The position numbers and the translations under genes were made by a program. This document shows positions 24,074 through 32,100 of a stretch of 38,927 nucleotides of DNA, one piece after another; position 1 is the stretch's first letter, and each line of letters opens with the position of its first letter. The notes beneath the pieces are model-generated. The model was not told where the DNA came from. It saw nothing but the letters and a program-made list of their open reading frames with translations, and did no database searches. The DNA is from Paenactinomyces guangxiensis. Its GTDB lineage: Bacteria > Bacillota > Bacilli > Thermoactinomycetales > Thermoactinomycetaceae. Location of the stretch: the NCBI RefSeq assembly GCF_016055185.1, contig NZ_JAECVR010000027.1, positions 1 through 38,927 of the forward strand. The letters are read 5' to 3'.

Positions 24074-25177
24074 ATGGGAAAGAAACTGCGTGTGGCTGTT
24101 CTGTTCGGGGGGAAATCCGGGGAACATGATGTCTCTCTGTCGTCTGCCGCTTCTGTGATTCAGTCGATGGACCCGGAAAAGTATGAAGTGATTCCCATGG
24201 GTATTACCAGAGAAGGAAATTGGAAATTAGGGCAAGAATCCCTCCCTATGATTGAGGGAAATATGGAATCAAAGCAACTGGATCAGTTACAAAGCCAGCT
24301 GCCGGTGGTGTCGGGTGGAAGCAGCAAAGGAAACCTGCCATCCCTGCAGTCAGATGAGGTAGATGTTGTTTTTCCGGTTCTGCACGGAACTTACGGAGAA
24401 GACGGAACGATTCAGGGATTATTGGAAATTGCCAACTTGCCTTATGTAGGTGCAGGAGTGTTGGCATCTTCGGTAGGAATGGATAAAGTGATTTGCAAAA
24501 AAATCTTTGCCCAGGAAGGCCTGGCCCAGGGAAAATATACACATTTCCTCAATAAGCAAGTCAAGCAACAGTTGGAACAAGTTCTTGATTCCATTGAAAA
24601 ACAGTTCGGCTATCCCTGCTTTGTTAAACCGGCCAACCTTGGGTCTAGTGTGGGCATCTCTAAAGCCCGCAACCGGGAAGAATTGATCGGCGCCCTTGAG
24701 CTGGCGGGAAAATATGACCGGAAGATTATTGTAGAAGAGTTTATCTCTGCCCATGAAGTTGAAGTGGCTGTGTTGGGAAATGATGAACCGCAAGCATCCG
24801 TACCGGGAGAGATCGTTTCTTCCAACGAATTTTACGACTACAAAGCCAAATACATCGATGGCAAATCAGTGATGCGCATCCCGGCGGATCTCCCCCGGGA
24901 TACAGCAGAGGCAGTCCGTTCCATGGCAGTCAAAGCCTATAAAGCGATTGATTGCAGCGGCCTTGCCCGAGTTGATTTCTTTATCCGCAAAGACAACGGT
25001 CAGATTTTGATCAACGAAATCAACACAATGCCCGGTTTTACCCCCTTCAGTATGTACGCCAAACTGTGGGAGCATTCTGGACTCAGCTATTCCGAACTGG
25101 TATCCAAACTGATTGATTTAGCCATTGACCGCCATCAGGAGAAAGAGAAGCTGACCACTTCCTTGGAAGTTGAATAA
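24074..25177 (+). CDS. ddl: D-alanine-D-alanine ligase
   Basis: Makes the D-Ala-D-Ala dipeptide for peptidoglycan precursors with ATP, in the cytoplasm. The 367 residues show the ATP-grasp pattern: VLFGGKSGEHDVSLSSA at the N-terminus, GVLASSVGMDK, PCFVKPANLGSSVGISK, VEVAVLGN, EFYDYKAKYID, and the metal and substrate loop LINEINTMPGFTPFSMY. The YDYKAKY region argues for D-Ala rather than D-Lac specificity, by family knowledge. I chose ATG 24074, where homology starts; the frame stays open back to 23948 without coding character. It follows engB by about 120 nt and ends at a terminator (25190-25212). Confidence 0.95.
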   Translation: MGKKLRVAVLFGGKSGEHDVSLSSAASVIQSMDPEKYEVIPMGITREGNWKLGQESLPMIEGNMESKQLDQLQSQLPVVSGGSSKGNLPSLQSDEVDVVFPVLHGTYGEDGTIQGLLEIANLPYVGAGVLASSVGMDKVICKKIFAQEGLAQGKYTHFLNKQVKQQLEQVLDSIEKQFGYPCFVKPANLGSSVGISKARNREELIGALELAGKYDRKIIVEEFISAHEVEVAVLGNDEPQASVPGEIVSSNEFYDYKAKYIDGKSVMRIPADLPRDTAEAVRSMAVKAYKAIDCSGLARVDFFIRKDNGQILINEINTMPGFTPFSMYAKLWEHSGLSYSELVSKLIDLAIDRHQEKEKLTTSLEVE

Positions 25178-25189
25178 ATTTTAATGAAA

Positions 25190-25212
25190 GCCGAGTCGAT
25201 GAAAAGACTCGG
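25190..25212 (+). terminator. Hairpin terminator after ddl
   Basis: CCGAGTC and GACTCGG form a 7-bp stem, followed by TTTATTTATAA. Confidence 0.65.
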
Positions 25213-25349
25213 TTTATTTATAATATATTGTATTTTTTCAGTTGTTAGGTTGGTTTTATGATGATATGATTATTTAATATTAAAAATACTTATGATTAAT
25301 TACGGTTGTATGCGCTTGTTAGTTGCCGGTTTGGAAAGAAGGTTTGCGA

Positions 25350-25620
25350 ATGATTAAACATTTAAAGTCCGTAAACGGGTCTTTATGGGCGGGAACTGTT
25401 TTTCTTGGTATTTTGGTCATACTGGCGATTGGCCCCAGATAAGCCGACAGATGGGAAGATTCTTGATTTTCATTATACTGGTATACATATGAAGGTGACA
25501 ACGGCTCCGGCGCAACCGGATAAGGATTATTGGTTTGGCAGGGATCGTTTAGGGCGTGATTTGTTGACCCTTCTCTTGCATGGTTTGAAGTACATGGAAA
25601 AAGAGAGCCCCGGTCTATAA
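25350..25620 (+). pseudogene. Remnant of a DppC/OppC-type peptide ABC permease
   Basis: The start of a dipeptide/oligopeptide transporter permease, destroyed by a frameshift and a truncation. The first frame (25350-25442) encodes a short cytoplasmic N-terminus and a transmembrane helix (SLWAGTVFLGILVILAIGP), then meets a stop. A second frame (from about 25430) continues with the family's periplasmic stretch and the conserved DYWFGRDRLGRDLLTLLLHG motif. A run of four C near 25433 is the likely shift site; three C would join the frames. Everything after about residue 80 is missing; the frame then runs into the terminator. A ribosome site remains before the ATG. No partner subunits are nearby. 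Confidence 0.75.
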
Positions 25621-25633
25621 AGGCTCTCTTTTT
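25598..25633. terminator. Bidirectional terminator
   Basis: AAAAAGAGAGCC and GGCTCTCTTTTT form a perfect 12-bp stem with T-runs on both strands. It serves the minus-strand map gene and blocks plus-strand transcription. Confidence 0.85.
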
Positions 25634-25636
25634 CTT

Positions 25637-26392
25637 TCACGATCCCTCCTGCTCTGTTAAAATCAACGGTTCCTCCGCTGTGATGGCAACTGTATGTTCA
25701 TACTGCGCGGACCAGCTGCCATCCACCGTTTTGGCTGTCCAGCCGTCCGGTTCAATTTTTACATGATGGTTGCCGAGGTTAAGCATGGGTTCAATTGTAA
25801 TCACCATGCCTTCCCTTAGCAGCGGCCCGCGTCCGGGAGGGCCAAAATGGGGTACTTCGGGAGGTTCGTGGATTCTGCGTCCGATTCCGTGCCCGATAAA
25901 GGGGCGGACCACGGACAGACCGCGGGATTCAGCATAGGTTTGAATCGCATGGGAAATATCACCGATGCGGTTACCCGCTTTGGCCCGGGCGATCCCTTGA
26001 TATAAAGAAGCTTTGGTAATATCGAGCAGTTTTTGTACCTCGGGGGATATTTTACCGACCGGGTAGGACCAGGCAGAATCGGCCAGCCATCCATCCAGAT
26101 TGACCACCATGTCCACTGTGACGATGTCTCCTTCGTTTAAAGGGGTTTTACGTGGAAACCCGTGGCAGACTTCATCGTTGACGGAGGCACAGGTGGCGTA
26201 AGGGTAGCCCATGTATCCCTTTTGTTCAGGAGTGGCTCCGTGTTTTTCCAGATACTCTTCAACCCACTGATCAATTTCCAGGGTGCTGATACCCGGGCGA
26301 ATGATCCGGGCGAGGTGCCGGTGGCAGGAGGCCAGAAGTTGGCCCGCCTGTCGTATCTTTTCAATTTCATCAGTTGATTTTATGGATATCAT
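25637..26392 (-). CDS. map: Type I methionine aminopeptidase (YflG/MapB-like)
   Basis: Removes the N-terminal methionine from nascent proteins, in the cytoplasm. The 251 residues carry the five metal ligands: Asp in TVDMVVNLDG, Asp in LADSAWSY, His in FIGHGIGRRIHEPP, Glu in VITIEPML and Glu in AQYEHTVAI. The ADSAWSYPVG form, rather than the housekeeping ADxART form, suggests the YflG-like paralogue of Bacillus; this subtype call is inference. The ATG at 26392 follows GGGGAGA. It lies 55 nt after the small membrane protein gene and ends at the bidirectional terminator. The housekeeping map is normally in a ribosomal protein operon. Confidence 0.93.
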   Translation of the reverse strand: MISIKSTDEIEKIRQAGQLLASCHRHLARIIRPGISTLEIDQWVEEYLEKHGATPEQKGYMGYPYATCASVNDEVCHGFPRKTPLNEGDIVTVDMVVNLDGWLADSAWSYPVGKISPEVQKLLDITKASLYQGIARAKAGNRIGDISHAIQTYAESRGLSVVRPFIGHGIGRRIHEPPEVPHFGPPGRGPLLREGMVITIEPMLNLGNHHVKIEPDGWTAKTVDGSWSAQYEHTVAITAEEPLILTEQEGS

Positions 26393-26447
26393 TTATGTCT
26401 CCCCAAAAAAATGGATTACTCTTCTAACCGTTTGCAACGCGACCCGT

Positions 26448-26912
26448 TCATTTCTTCAGCAAAAAGATGACACCCAGTACGACTACAAAAACCGGCCAGA
26501 TCATGTGCAGGATGTTGGCAACAGGGGCGATAAAGGGCAACTCCTGAATTCCCGGCCAGGCAAAAACGCCGGTTAAAACAAGGACACCCCCGATTAATGC
26601 GCTCAGATTATTTTTGTTGATTGCAAATTGCAAGAGAAATGCCACTCCCAGCATGCCAATCAAGACACTCCAGTGAATCTCTTCGATATTTCGATGAATC
26701 CATACCGATAAACCAAGGGAGCCCAAAATTCCACCTAATAAAGCAAGCTGTGCGTTAGCTTTTACAAAAGCAAAAAAAATGAGAAATGCTCCGGCGAAAA
26801 AGAGAAGAAAAGGCCATGTAATAAAAGAACTGAGAGGAGCCAGCCCCGTTTTTAAAATCATTAGTAGAATGCCGCCAAGTATGAGAAAAAAACCAACGAT
26901 TTTTTTATGCAT
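26448..26912 (-). CDS. Small integral membrane protein
   Basis: A 154-residue protein of about six hydrophobic segments (near residues 5-21, 32-50, 54-72, 82-97, 104-121 and 132-151) with few charges and a C-terminal LLKK. The alternating pattern resembles the LiaI/LiaF-type transmembrane region seen in several small Bacillales proteins, but I cannot assign a family firmly. The ATG at 26912 is preceded by AAGGAGAG (spacing about 11 nt). It lies upstream of map on the same strand and may be cotranscribed with it. Function unknown. Confidence 0.7.
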   Translation of the reverse strand: MHKKIVGFFLILGGILLMILKTGLAPLSSFITWPFLLFFAGAFLIFFAFVKANAQLALLGGILGSLGLSVWIHRNIEEIHWSVLIGMLGVAFLLQFAINKNNLSALIGGVLVLTGVFAWPGIQELPFIAPVANILHMIWPVFVVVLGVIFLLKK

Positions 26913-27045
26913 GATTAAGCGACTCTCCTTGACCCGAGTAGATTTTACCTTCTCATCTTACCATATTCTTCATAGAAGTTGAGTTTCAGGTTTCAATGGA
27001 GAAAGGATTTCTCTCTTCTTCTCCGGATTGGCCACCGCTGCGAAA

Positions 27046-27885
27046 TCATGTTTCGTAACGGTGGCGCAACAGGCGATGCTCCAGCCAGGCGATAACCTGA
27101 TACATCACGGTTGCGATCAGTGCCACAATGACCAGACTCAGCATGACCAGATTAAGGTTGAACACTTGAAAACCATAAATGATCAAATAGCCTAACCCCG
27201 CTTTGGATACCAAAAATTCCCCGACGATTACCCCGACCCAGGACAAACCTACATTCACTTTCAGAGCGGCGATCATATCAGGGATACACGCGGGAAAGAT
27301 AATGGTACGAAAGATTTGCCATCGGGTTGCCCCGAAAGAGCGTGCGAGGATCAGATAGCTGTTGTCTACGCTTTGAAAGCTGGTGTGGACGACCAGTGCC
27401 GTAATAATGATTGTGATCGCAATGGCCATGGCCAGGACCGAGCCAAATCCGGCGCCCATGGTGACGATGAAAAAGGGGCCCAACGCTACTTTGGGCATAC
27501 TGTTTAATACGACAAGATAGGGGTCCAGCACGCGGGAAAGAAAGGGGGATGCCCAAATGAGAGTGGCAATGCTGATTCCGGAGGCTGTACCTAAAAGGAA
27601 TCCTGCGATGGTTTCAAGGGCTGTTGTTTTGATGTGATAAAACAATTCACCGGAGACGGCTAACTGCATGGCCTGTTGTAAGATAAGGCTTGGACTGCTA
27701 AACAGAAACGGATCTAACCAGCCTTCCCCGGTCAACCACTCCCAACTATAGATAAAGCCTGCCAGCAGACTGATCCGGGCCAGCCACACAAGAAGCTGTC
27801 GGATGCGCAGTTTCCGTAAAAAAGCAGCGTGTGTCTCACTGGTTGCCCCTCTTTCCAGCCATTGGCTTAATGGAAAACGGTTCAC
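27046..27885 (-). CDS. ABC transporter permease, NitT/TauT (SsuC/ThiX-like) family
   Basis: The inner-membrane permease of a binding-protein-dependent importer, 279 residues. About six transmembrane helices can be placed after a hydrophilic N-terminus. The cytoplasmic EAA loop reads LARSFGATRWQIFRTIIFPACIPDMIAALKVNVGLSW and contacts the ATPase. The family covers importers of nitrate, taurine, sulfonates and thiamine or riboflavin precursors; the substrate is not evident. I chose the GTG at 27885, behind GGGAGGTGG. It overlaps the ATPase stop by 4 nt (GTGA), which signals translational coupling. It is the third gene of the binding protein-ATPase-permease set. Confidence 0.9.
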   Translation of the reverse strand: MNRFPLSQWLERGATSETHAAFLRKLRIRQLLVWLARISLLAGFIYSWEWLTGEGWLDPFLFSSPSLILQQAMQLAVSGELFYHIKTTALETIAGFLLGTASGISIATLIWASPFLSRVLDPYLVVLNSMPKVALGPFFIVTMGAGFGSVLAMAIAITIIITALVVHTSFQSVDNSYLILARSFGATRWQIFRTIIFPACIPDMIAALKVNVGLSWVGVIVGEFLVSKAGLGYLIIYGFQVFNLNLVMLSLVIVALIATVMYQVIAWLEHRLLRHRYET

Positions 27886-28652
27886 GGCCTTTCCACCTCC
27901 CGCCAAAGTTCTTCAAATAACGGACGAAATTCGCGGTGGCCACGGGCTTTCATCGGGGAAAGGGCACGTATTTCATCAGGGATGCGGAGTATTCGTCTGA
28001 TCTGGCCGGGCCTGCCACCCATGACCATGATGCGATCCCCCATGGCAATCGCTTCCTCCAGGTCGTGCGTAACCAGAACGGCTGTCTTTTTGTGTTCTTG
28101 CAGCACCTGAATGATCAGTTCTTCCAAATAAAGTTTATTTTGGATATCCAGCGCGGAAAGAGGTTCATCTAATAATAAGATATCGGGTTGCACAGCAAGT
28201 GTGCGCACCAGTGCAACCCGTTGGCGCATACCTCCCGATAATTGTGCGGGAAAATGTTTGAGTACATGGCTTAAACCAATTTGTTTCAATAAGTAGCGGG
28301 CATGCGCAATTTTTTCACGGGTTGCCTGATGTTGGATTTCTAAACCGAGAATTAAATTTTGTTCCACCGTCCGCCATTCCAATAACCCGTCTTTTTGCAA
28401 CATATAACCTGTTCGTGAAGAAGGCCCGTTGATCTCTTGCCCATATAAGAGTATCTTCCCGTGAGTGGGCGGGAAGATGCCGGCGATCAGAGAGAGCAGG
28501 GTGCTTTTCCCACAACCGCTCGGGCCGACAAGAACAACAAATTCTCCCGGGGCCACATTGAAGGAGACGGATTTGACTGCCGTGACCTCTTCCTTTTTTG
28601 TCGCGAAGGTGTGGGTAAGATTGATGACCTGGATGGCTGATGGGGAAGTCAT
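27882..28652 (-). CDS. ABC transporter ATP-binding protein, NitT/TauT (SsuB/TauB-like) family
   Basis: The cytoplasmic ATPase that drives the importer, 256 residues. Walker A is GPSGCGKST near residue 41. The Q-loop region (GYMLQKDGLLEWRTVEQN), the LSGGMRQR signature, Walker B with DILLLDEPLSALD, and the switch histidine in LVTHDLEEA are all present, so it should be active. ATG 28652 follows AGAGGTGAT; a GTG at 28661 overlaps that site. The gene lies 13 nt after the binding protein gene and overlaps the permease start by 4 nt. Confidence 0.92.
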   Translation of the reverse strand: MTSPSAIQVINLTHTFATKKEEVTAVKSVSFNVAPGEFVVLVGPSGCGKSTLLSLIAGIFPPTHGKILLYGQEINGPSSRTGYMLQKDGLLEWRTVEQNLILGLEIQHQATREKIAHARYLLKQIGLSHVLKHFPAQLSGGMRQRVALVRTLAVQPDILLLDEPLSALDIQNKLYLEELIIQVLQEHKKTAVLVTHDLEEAIAMGDRIMVMGGRPGQIRRILRIPDEIRALSPMKARGHREFRPLFEELWREVERP

Positions 28653-28665
28653 GGGGATCACCTCT

Positions 28666-29691
28666 TTATTTTTTCGCCCCCGCCTCTTTGATCACTTCCT
28701 GGCTGATCCTGTTATCGACCAGTTGTTCATAGGGGACTTTTTTGGGTAATTCACCAGCCTGTTCCATAATGTCAAGAAGATGATTATACTCTTTTTCATC
28801 GATGACCGGATCTGTTGCAAAAGAGCCTTGGCTTTTATAGCGCTCGATGACGCGCCGTAAAATGCTTTCGTCACTTTCCGGGAAATGTTGTTTCATCACA
28901 TCGGCAACCTCTTCTACGGAATGGGTTTCCACCCATTTTTGCCCTTTATAAACAGCACGGGTAAAACGTTTGATCAGATCCGGGTGTTTGTCAAAAAAGC
29001 TTTTCTTGGTCTGATAACAGGTGTAAGGAACGAGACCGCTGTTTTTGCCGAAAGATGCCACCACGTAACCTTTTCCTTCCTGTTCTAATTTTGAAGCCAT
29101 CGGCTCAAACAGTTGGGCGAAATCGCCCGTCCCGGATGCAAATGCAGTTGGCAGATTTTTATAATCGACATTTTGAATAATTTCGACATCTTTACGTGGT
29201 TCGATCCCGTTTACTCTCTGTACATATTCGCTGACCATTTGCGGCATACCGCCACGACGTTGTCCGAGCAGTTTTTTCCCTTTAATCATGCTCCATGTAA
29301 ATGAAGAAATGGGTTTGCGGGAAACGAGAAAAGTTCCATCTGTTTGTGTCAGTTGGGCAAACGCGACAATCGATTGGCGGGAAGATCGCGATGTTACGTA
29401 TATTCCCGCTTCGGCACCGACCAAAACGATGTCAGACTGATTGGACACCAGTGTCGTCATCGTTTTATCGCCACCATTCCCATTCGTCAATTCAATATCT
29501 AATCCTTCTTCTTTAAAGAATCCTTTGCTCATAGCCACATATTGAGGTGCGTAAAAGAGGGAATGAGTCACTTCAACAAGCCGTATTTTATTTATTCCGT
29601 CCGCTTGTTTTTCCGGACCCGTACAGGCGATCAAAACGGAGAAGAGACTGAGAGCCATCACCAGCCCGATCATTCGGGCACGCCTTTTCAA
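28666..29691 (-). CDS. ABC transporter substrate-binding lipoprotein (SsuA/NMT1-like)
   Basis: The extracellular solute receptor of the importer, 341 residues. The signal peptide ends in a lipobox (VLIAC, Cys at about residue 23). The mature part shows the NMT1/THI5-like pattern: THSLFYAPQYVAMSKGFFKEEGLDIEL, a GAEAGIYV turn, the GQRRGGMPQMVSEYV hinge region and LFEPMASKLEQEGKGYVV. Such proteins bind sulfonates, taurine, nitrate, or pyrimidine and flavin precursors; the residues do not let me choose. It is the first gene of the importer. No thiamine or FMN riboswitch is visible in the roughly 100 nt upstream on its strand. Confidence 0.9.
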   Translation of the reverse strand: MKRRARMIGLVMALSLFSVLIACTGPEKQADGINKIRLVEVTHSLFYAPQYVAMSKGFFKEEGLDIELTNGNGGDKTMTTLVSNQSDIVLVGAEAGIYVTSRSSRQSIVAFAQLTQTDGTFLVSRKPISSFTWSMIKGKKLLGQRRGGMPQMVSEYVQRVNGIEPRKDVEIIQNVDYKNLPTAFASGTGDFAQLFEPMASKLEQEGKGYVVASFGKNSGLVPYTCYQTKKSFFDKHPDLIKRFTRAVYKGQKWVETHSVEEVADVMKQHFPESDESILRRVIERYKSQGSFATDPVIDEKEYNHLLDIMEQAGELPKKVPYEQLVDNRISQEVIKEAGAKK

Positions 29692-29764
29692 TGGATACCA
29701 CCTCTTTCCAATGGGCTACTTTTATTATATAATATGGCCTTCAAAATGTGTTCACAGGTGAAGC

Positions 29765-29792
29765 TTGGGAATGGTTTACCCTGTGATATAAT
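29765..29792 (+). promoter_or_regulatory. Promoter of the hemA operon
   Basis: TTGGGA (29765-29770), a 16-nt spacer and TATAAT (29787-29792), preceded by TGA (extended -10). The leader to the hemA start is about 85 nt. Confidence 0.6.
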
Positions 29793-29822
29793 GAGAAATG
29801 ATTATAAATAAAGAACTGTATA

Positions 29823-29865
29823 CCAGAATAGCCTATGATTTTATTATTTTTTTCGGCTAATCTGG
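29823..29865 (+). promoter_or_regulatory. Stem-loop in the hemA leader
   Basis: CCAGAATAGCC (29823-29833) pairs with GGCTAATCTGG (29855-29865), with one mismatch, around a 21-nt U-rich loop. It sits between the promoter and the GGGGTGAAAG ribosome site. No known riboswitch is recognised. Confidence 0.45.
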
Positions 29866-29884
29866 AGTTCGGGGTGAAAGTCAC

Positions 29885-31243
29885 ATGCATATTCTCATCG
29901 TTGGATTTAACCATAAAACTGCTCCGGTGGAACTTCGGGAAAAGCTGTCATTTTCCACTGACCGTCTTCAGATGGCCTTGAGAAATTTGCGGGATATGAA
30001 GAGTATTCTTGAGTGTGTCATTGTGAGTACCTGTAACCGCATGGAACTGTATGTGGTGTGTGATCAATTGCATACAGGAGAATATTACAGCAAATCTTTC
30101 CTGGAAAGCTGGTTTCGCATCCCGAAAGAGGAGTTTACCGACTATCTGTATGTGAAGCAGAACCAGGAAGCGGTCCGGCACCTGTTTACAGTGGTTTGCG
30201 GCTTGGATTCGCTGGTTCTGGGGGAAACACAGATTTTGGGGCAAGTGAAGAGTGCATTTTTGACTGCCCAATCCGCAGGGACAACCGGAACGATTTTCAA
30301 TATGTTGTTCAGACAAGCTGTCACTCTTGGAAAGCGTGTTCATTCCGAGACGGAAATCGGGCAAAACGCGGTTTCCGTCAGCTATGCCGCTGTGGAACTC
30401 GGCAAGCAGATGTTTGATACCTTTGCTGATAAAACAGTGATGCTCATCGGTGCCGGAAAGATGAGTGAGTTGACGGCTAAACATTTTTATTCTACGGGTG
30501 CGACACGTGTTCTGGTGTTAAACCGTACTTTTGCCAGAGCGGAAGAAGTGGCGGCCAGATTTAAAGGAGAAGCCCGTCCCTGGGAAGAACTCGGGAAATG
30601 CTTGCAGGAAGCGGATATTGTTGTCAGCTCAACCGGGTCCAGCCGCCCGATTCTTACACCTGAGTTGGTGGAGCCGGTGTTGCGGTATCGCCGCTCTCCG
30701 CTGTTTTTGATTGATATCGCTGTGCCGCGCGATATTGATCCTGCCGTTCACCAATTAGATCAGGTATTCCTCTATGATATTGATGATTTGCATGGCATTG
30801 TGGACGCCAACATGAGCCTGCGCGAGCAAGAGGCAGAAAAGGTGCGGGTCTGGATTGGGGAAGAAACGGATGAATTCGGGGAGTGGTTGAATACCCTGGG
30901 TGTGGTTCCCCTCATCTCCGCGCTCCGTGACAAAGCGCTTGGCGTTCAGGAAGAGACGATGGCACGAATTGAACGGAAGCTGCCCGACTTAACGGAGCAG
31001 CAAAAACGTGTCCTGCGAAAGCAGACCAAAAGTATTGTCAACCAGCTCTTGCGTGACCCGATTGTCCGTATCAAAGAGTTGGCGGCAAGTTCAGGTAAAG
31101 AAGAAGCACTTGACATGTTTGTTCATCTGTTTGCTCTTGAAGGACAGATAAAAGCCAAAGAACAAGAAAAAGAAAAACAAGAGGTATCTGTAGACATGAA
31201 GCAGCCAGCGTTTGTGAGTGGTAAAGCTTTTATCCGCTCATAA
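29885..31243 (+). CDS. hemA: Glutamyl-tRNA reductase
   Basis: Reduces glutamyl-tRNA(Glu) to glutamate-1-semialdehyde with NADPH, the first step of the C5 route to 5-aminolevulinate. The 452 residues match the family. Landmarks are the N-terminal VGFNHKTAPVELREKL, the catalytic Cys50 in STCNRMELY, GLDSLVLGETQILGQVK, the NADPH-binding VMLIGAGKMSELTAKHF and the C-terminal helical dimerisation domain. It is the first gene of the operon, overlapped closely by hemX. HemA and HemL act together, and both are here. Confidence 0.97.
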   Translation: MHILIVGFNHKTAPVELREKLSFSTDRLQMALRNLRDMKSILECVIVSTCNRMELYVVCDQLHTGEYYSKSFLESWFRIPKEEFTDYLYVKQNQEAVRHLFTVVCGLDSLVLGETQILGQVKSAFLTAQSAGTTGTIFNMLFRQAVTLGKRVHSETEIGQNAVSVSYAAVELGKQMFDTFADKTVMLIGAGKMSELTAKHFYSTGATRVLVLNRTFARAEEVAARFKGEARPWEELGKCLQEADIVVSSTGSSRPILTPELVEPVLRYRRSPLFLIDIAVPRDIDPAVHQLDQVFLYDIDDLHGIVDANMSLREQEAEKVRVWIGEETDEFGEWLNTLGVVPLISALRDKALGVQEETMARIERKLPDLTEQQKRVLRKQTKSIVNQLLRDPIVRIKELAASSGKEEALDMFVHLFALEGQIKAKEQEKEKQEVSVDMKQPAFVSGKAFIRS

Positions 31244-31262
31244 GCGAAGGGGGACCGGAGAA

Positions 31263-32078
31263 GTGTTCGCTGAGCGTTGGATATATGATTTTTTGATCTA
31301 TATGTATGCGTTGAGTTTAGTTTTTGCTTTTGCCGATCTGGTACATCCCAATAAACGTTCGGAGAGAATCTCCTATATCTTTTTGATTTTGGTTTGGATC
31401 TTGCAGACAACCGTATTTGTTTTGCGGTCTTTTGAGTTTTTTCCGGTAGTCACCCGCTTTGATTCCCTTTTTTTGTATTCGTGGGTGCTTGTTTCGTTTA
31501 CGCTCATCATGAACCGTCTCTATCGTATGGCTATTTTTGTTTTTATCGCCAATATGATTAGTTTTACGGTGTTGGCGATCAACCTGTTTTTTGCCCTCGA
31601 TGTACCCCCGGTAGTAGAAAAGCTGTTGCTGTCTGAATTGGTATTTGTTCACGTGACAATGGCGATTATGTCTTATGCTGCTTTTTCTTTGTCCAGTATT
31701 TGTGCCGTCTTATATTTGTTTAATAATTATCTCTTGAAGCGGAAGAAATGGAACCGTTTTTTAAGGAGATTACCCAGTCTGGACCGGTTACAAGCCTTCT
31801 CTAACTGGTTGGTGACGGTGGGGATTCTGCTTCTCTTGATTGCCATGATTCTGGGAGTGATCTATGCGTACCAGACCATTGGCCCGTCTTTCTGGACCGA
31901 TCCGAAAATTTGGGGTTCGCTCTGGGTTCTTATCGCGTACGGACTTGTGCTTTACCAATGGGCGGTTCGCAGCTGGCATGGCCGGCGTCTGGCCTGGTGG
32001 AACGCACTGTCCGTTTTTGCCCTTGTACTCAATAGCTTCATCTCCGATTGGAGGCTATCCTTTCACCACTGGATTTAG
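31263..32078 (+). CDS. hemX: HemX, CcsA-like membrane protein
   Basis: An integral membrane protein of about 271 residues with roughly eight transmembrane helices. It resembles the cytochrome c assembly protein CcsA/HemX family (LVHPNKRSERISYIFLILVW, VHVTMAIMSYAAFSLSSICAVLYLFNNYLLKRKKW, AYGLVLYQWAVRSWHGRR). In B. subtilis HemX lowers the cellular level of HemA. I chose the GTG at 31263, behind AAGGGGG; the frame extends upstream into hemA without coding sense. It is second in the operon, as in B. subtilis. Confidence 0.92.
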   Translation: MFAERWIYDFLIYMYALSLVFAFADLVHPNKRSERISYIFLILVWILQTTVFVLRSFEFFPVVTRFDSLFLYSWVLVSFTLIMNRLYRMAIFVFIANMISFTVLAINLFFALDVPPVVEKLLLSELVFVHVTMAIMSYAAFSLSSICAVLYLFNNYLLKRKKWNRFLRRLPSLDRLQAFSNWLVTVGILLLLIAMILGVIYAYQTIGPSFWTDPKIWGSLWVLIAYGLVLYQWAVRSWHGRRLAWWNALSVFALVLNSFISDWRLSFHHWI

Positions 32079-32100
32079 TCAAAAGGAGCAGTAGAAAAAC

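Noticed and set aside
24074..24200. A longer D-Ala ligase starting at 23948
   Set aside because: The extra 42 residues overlap the engB end, have no family match, and the homology begins exactly at the ATG at 24074.
29692..29800. TPP or FMN riboswitch in front of the ABC binding protein
   Set aside because: The minus-strand leader is only about 100 nt, AT-rich, and lacks the conserved riboswitch core sequences.
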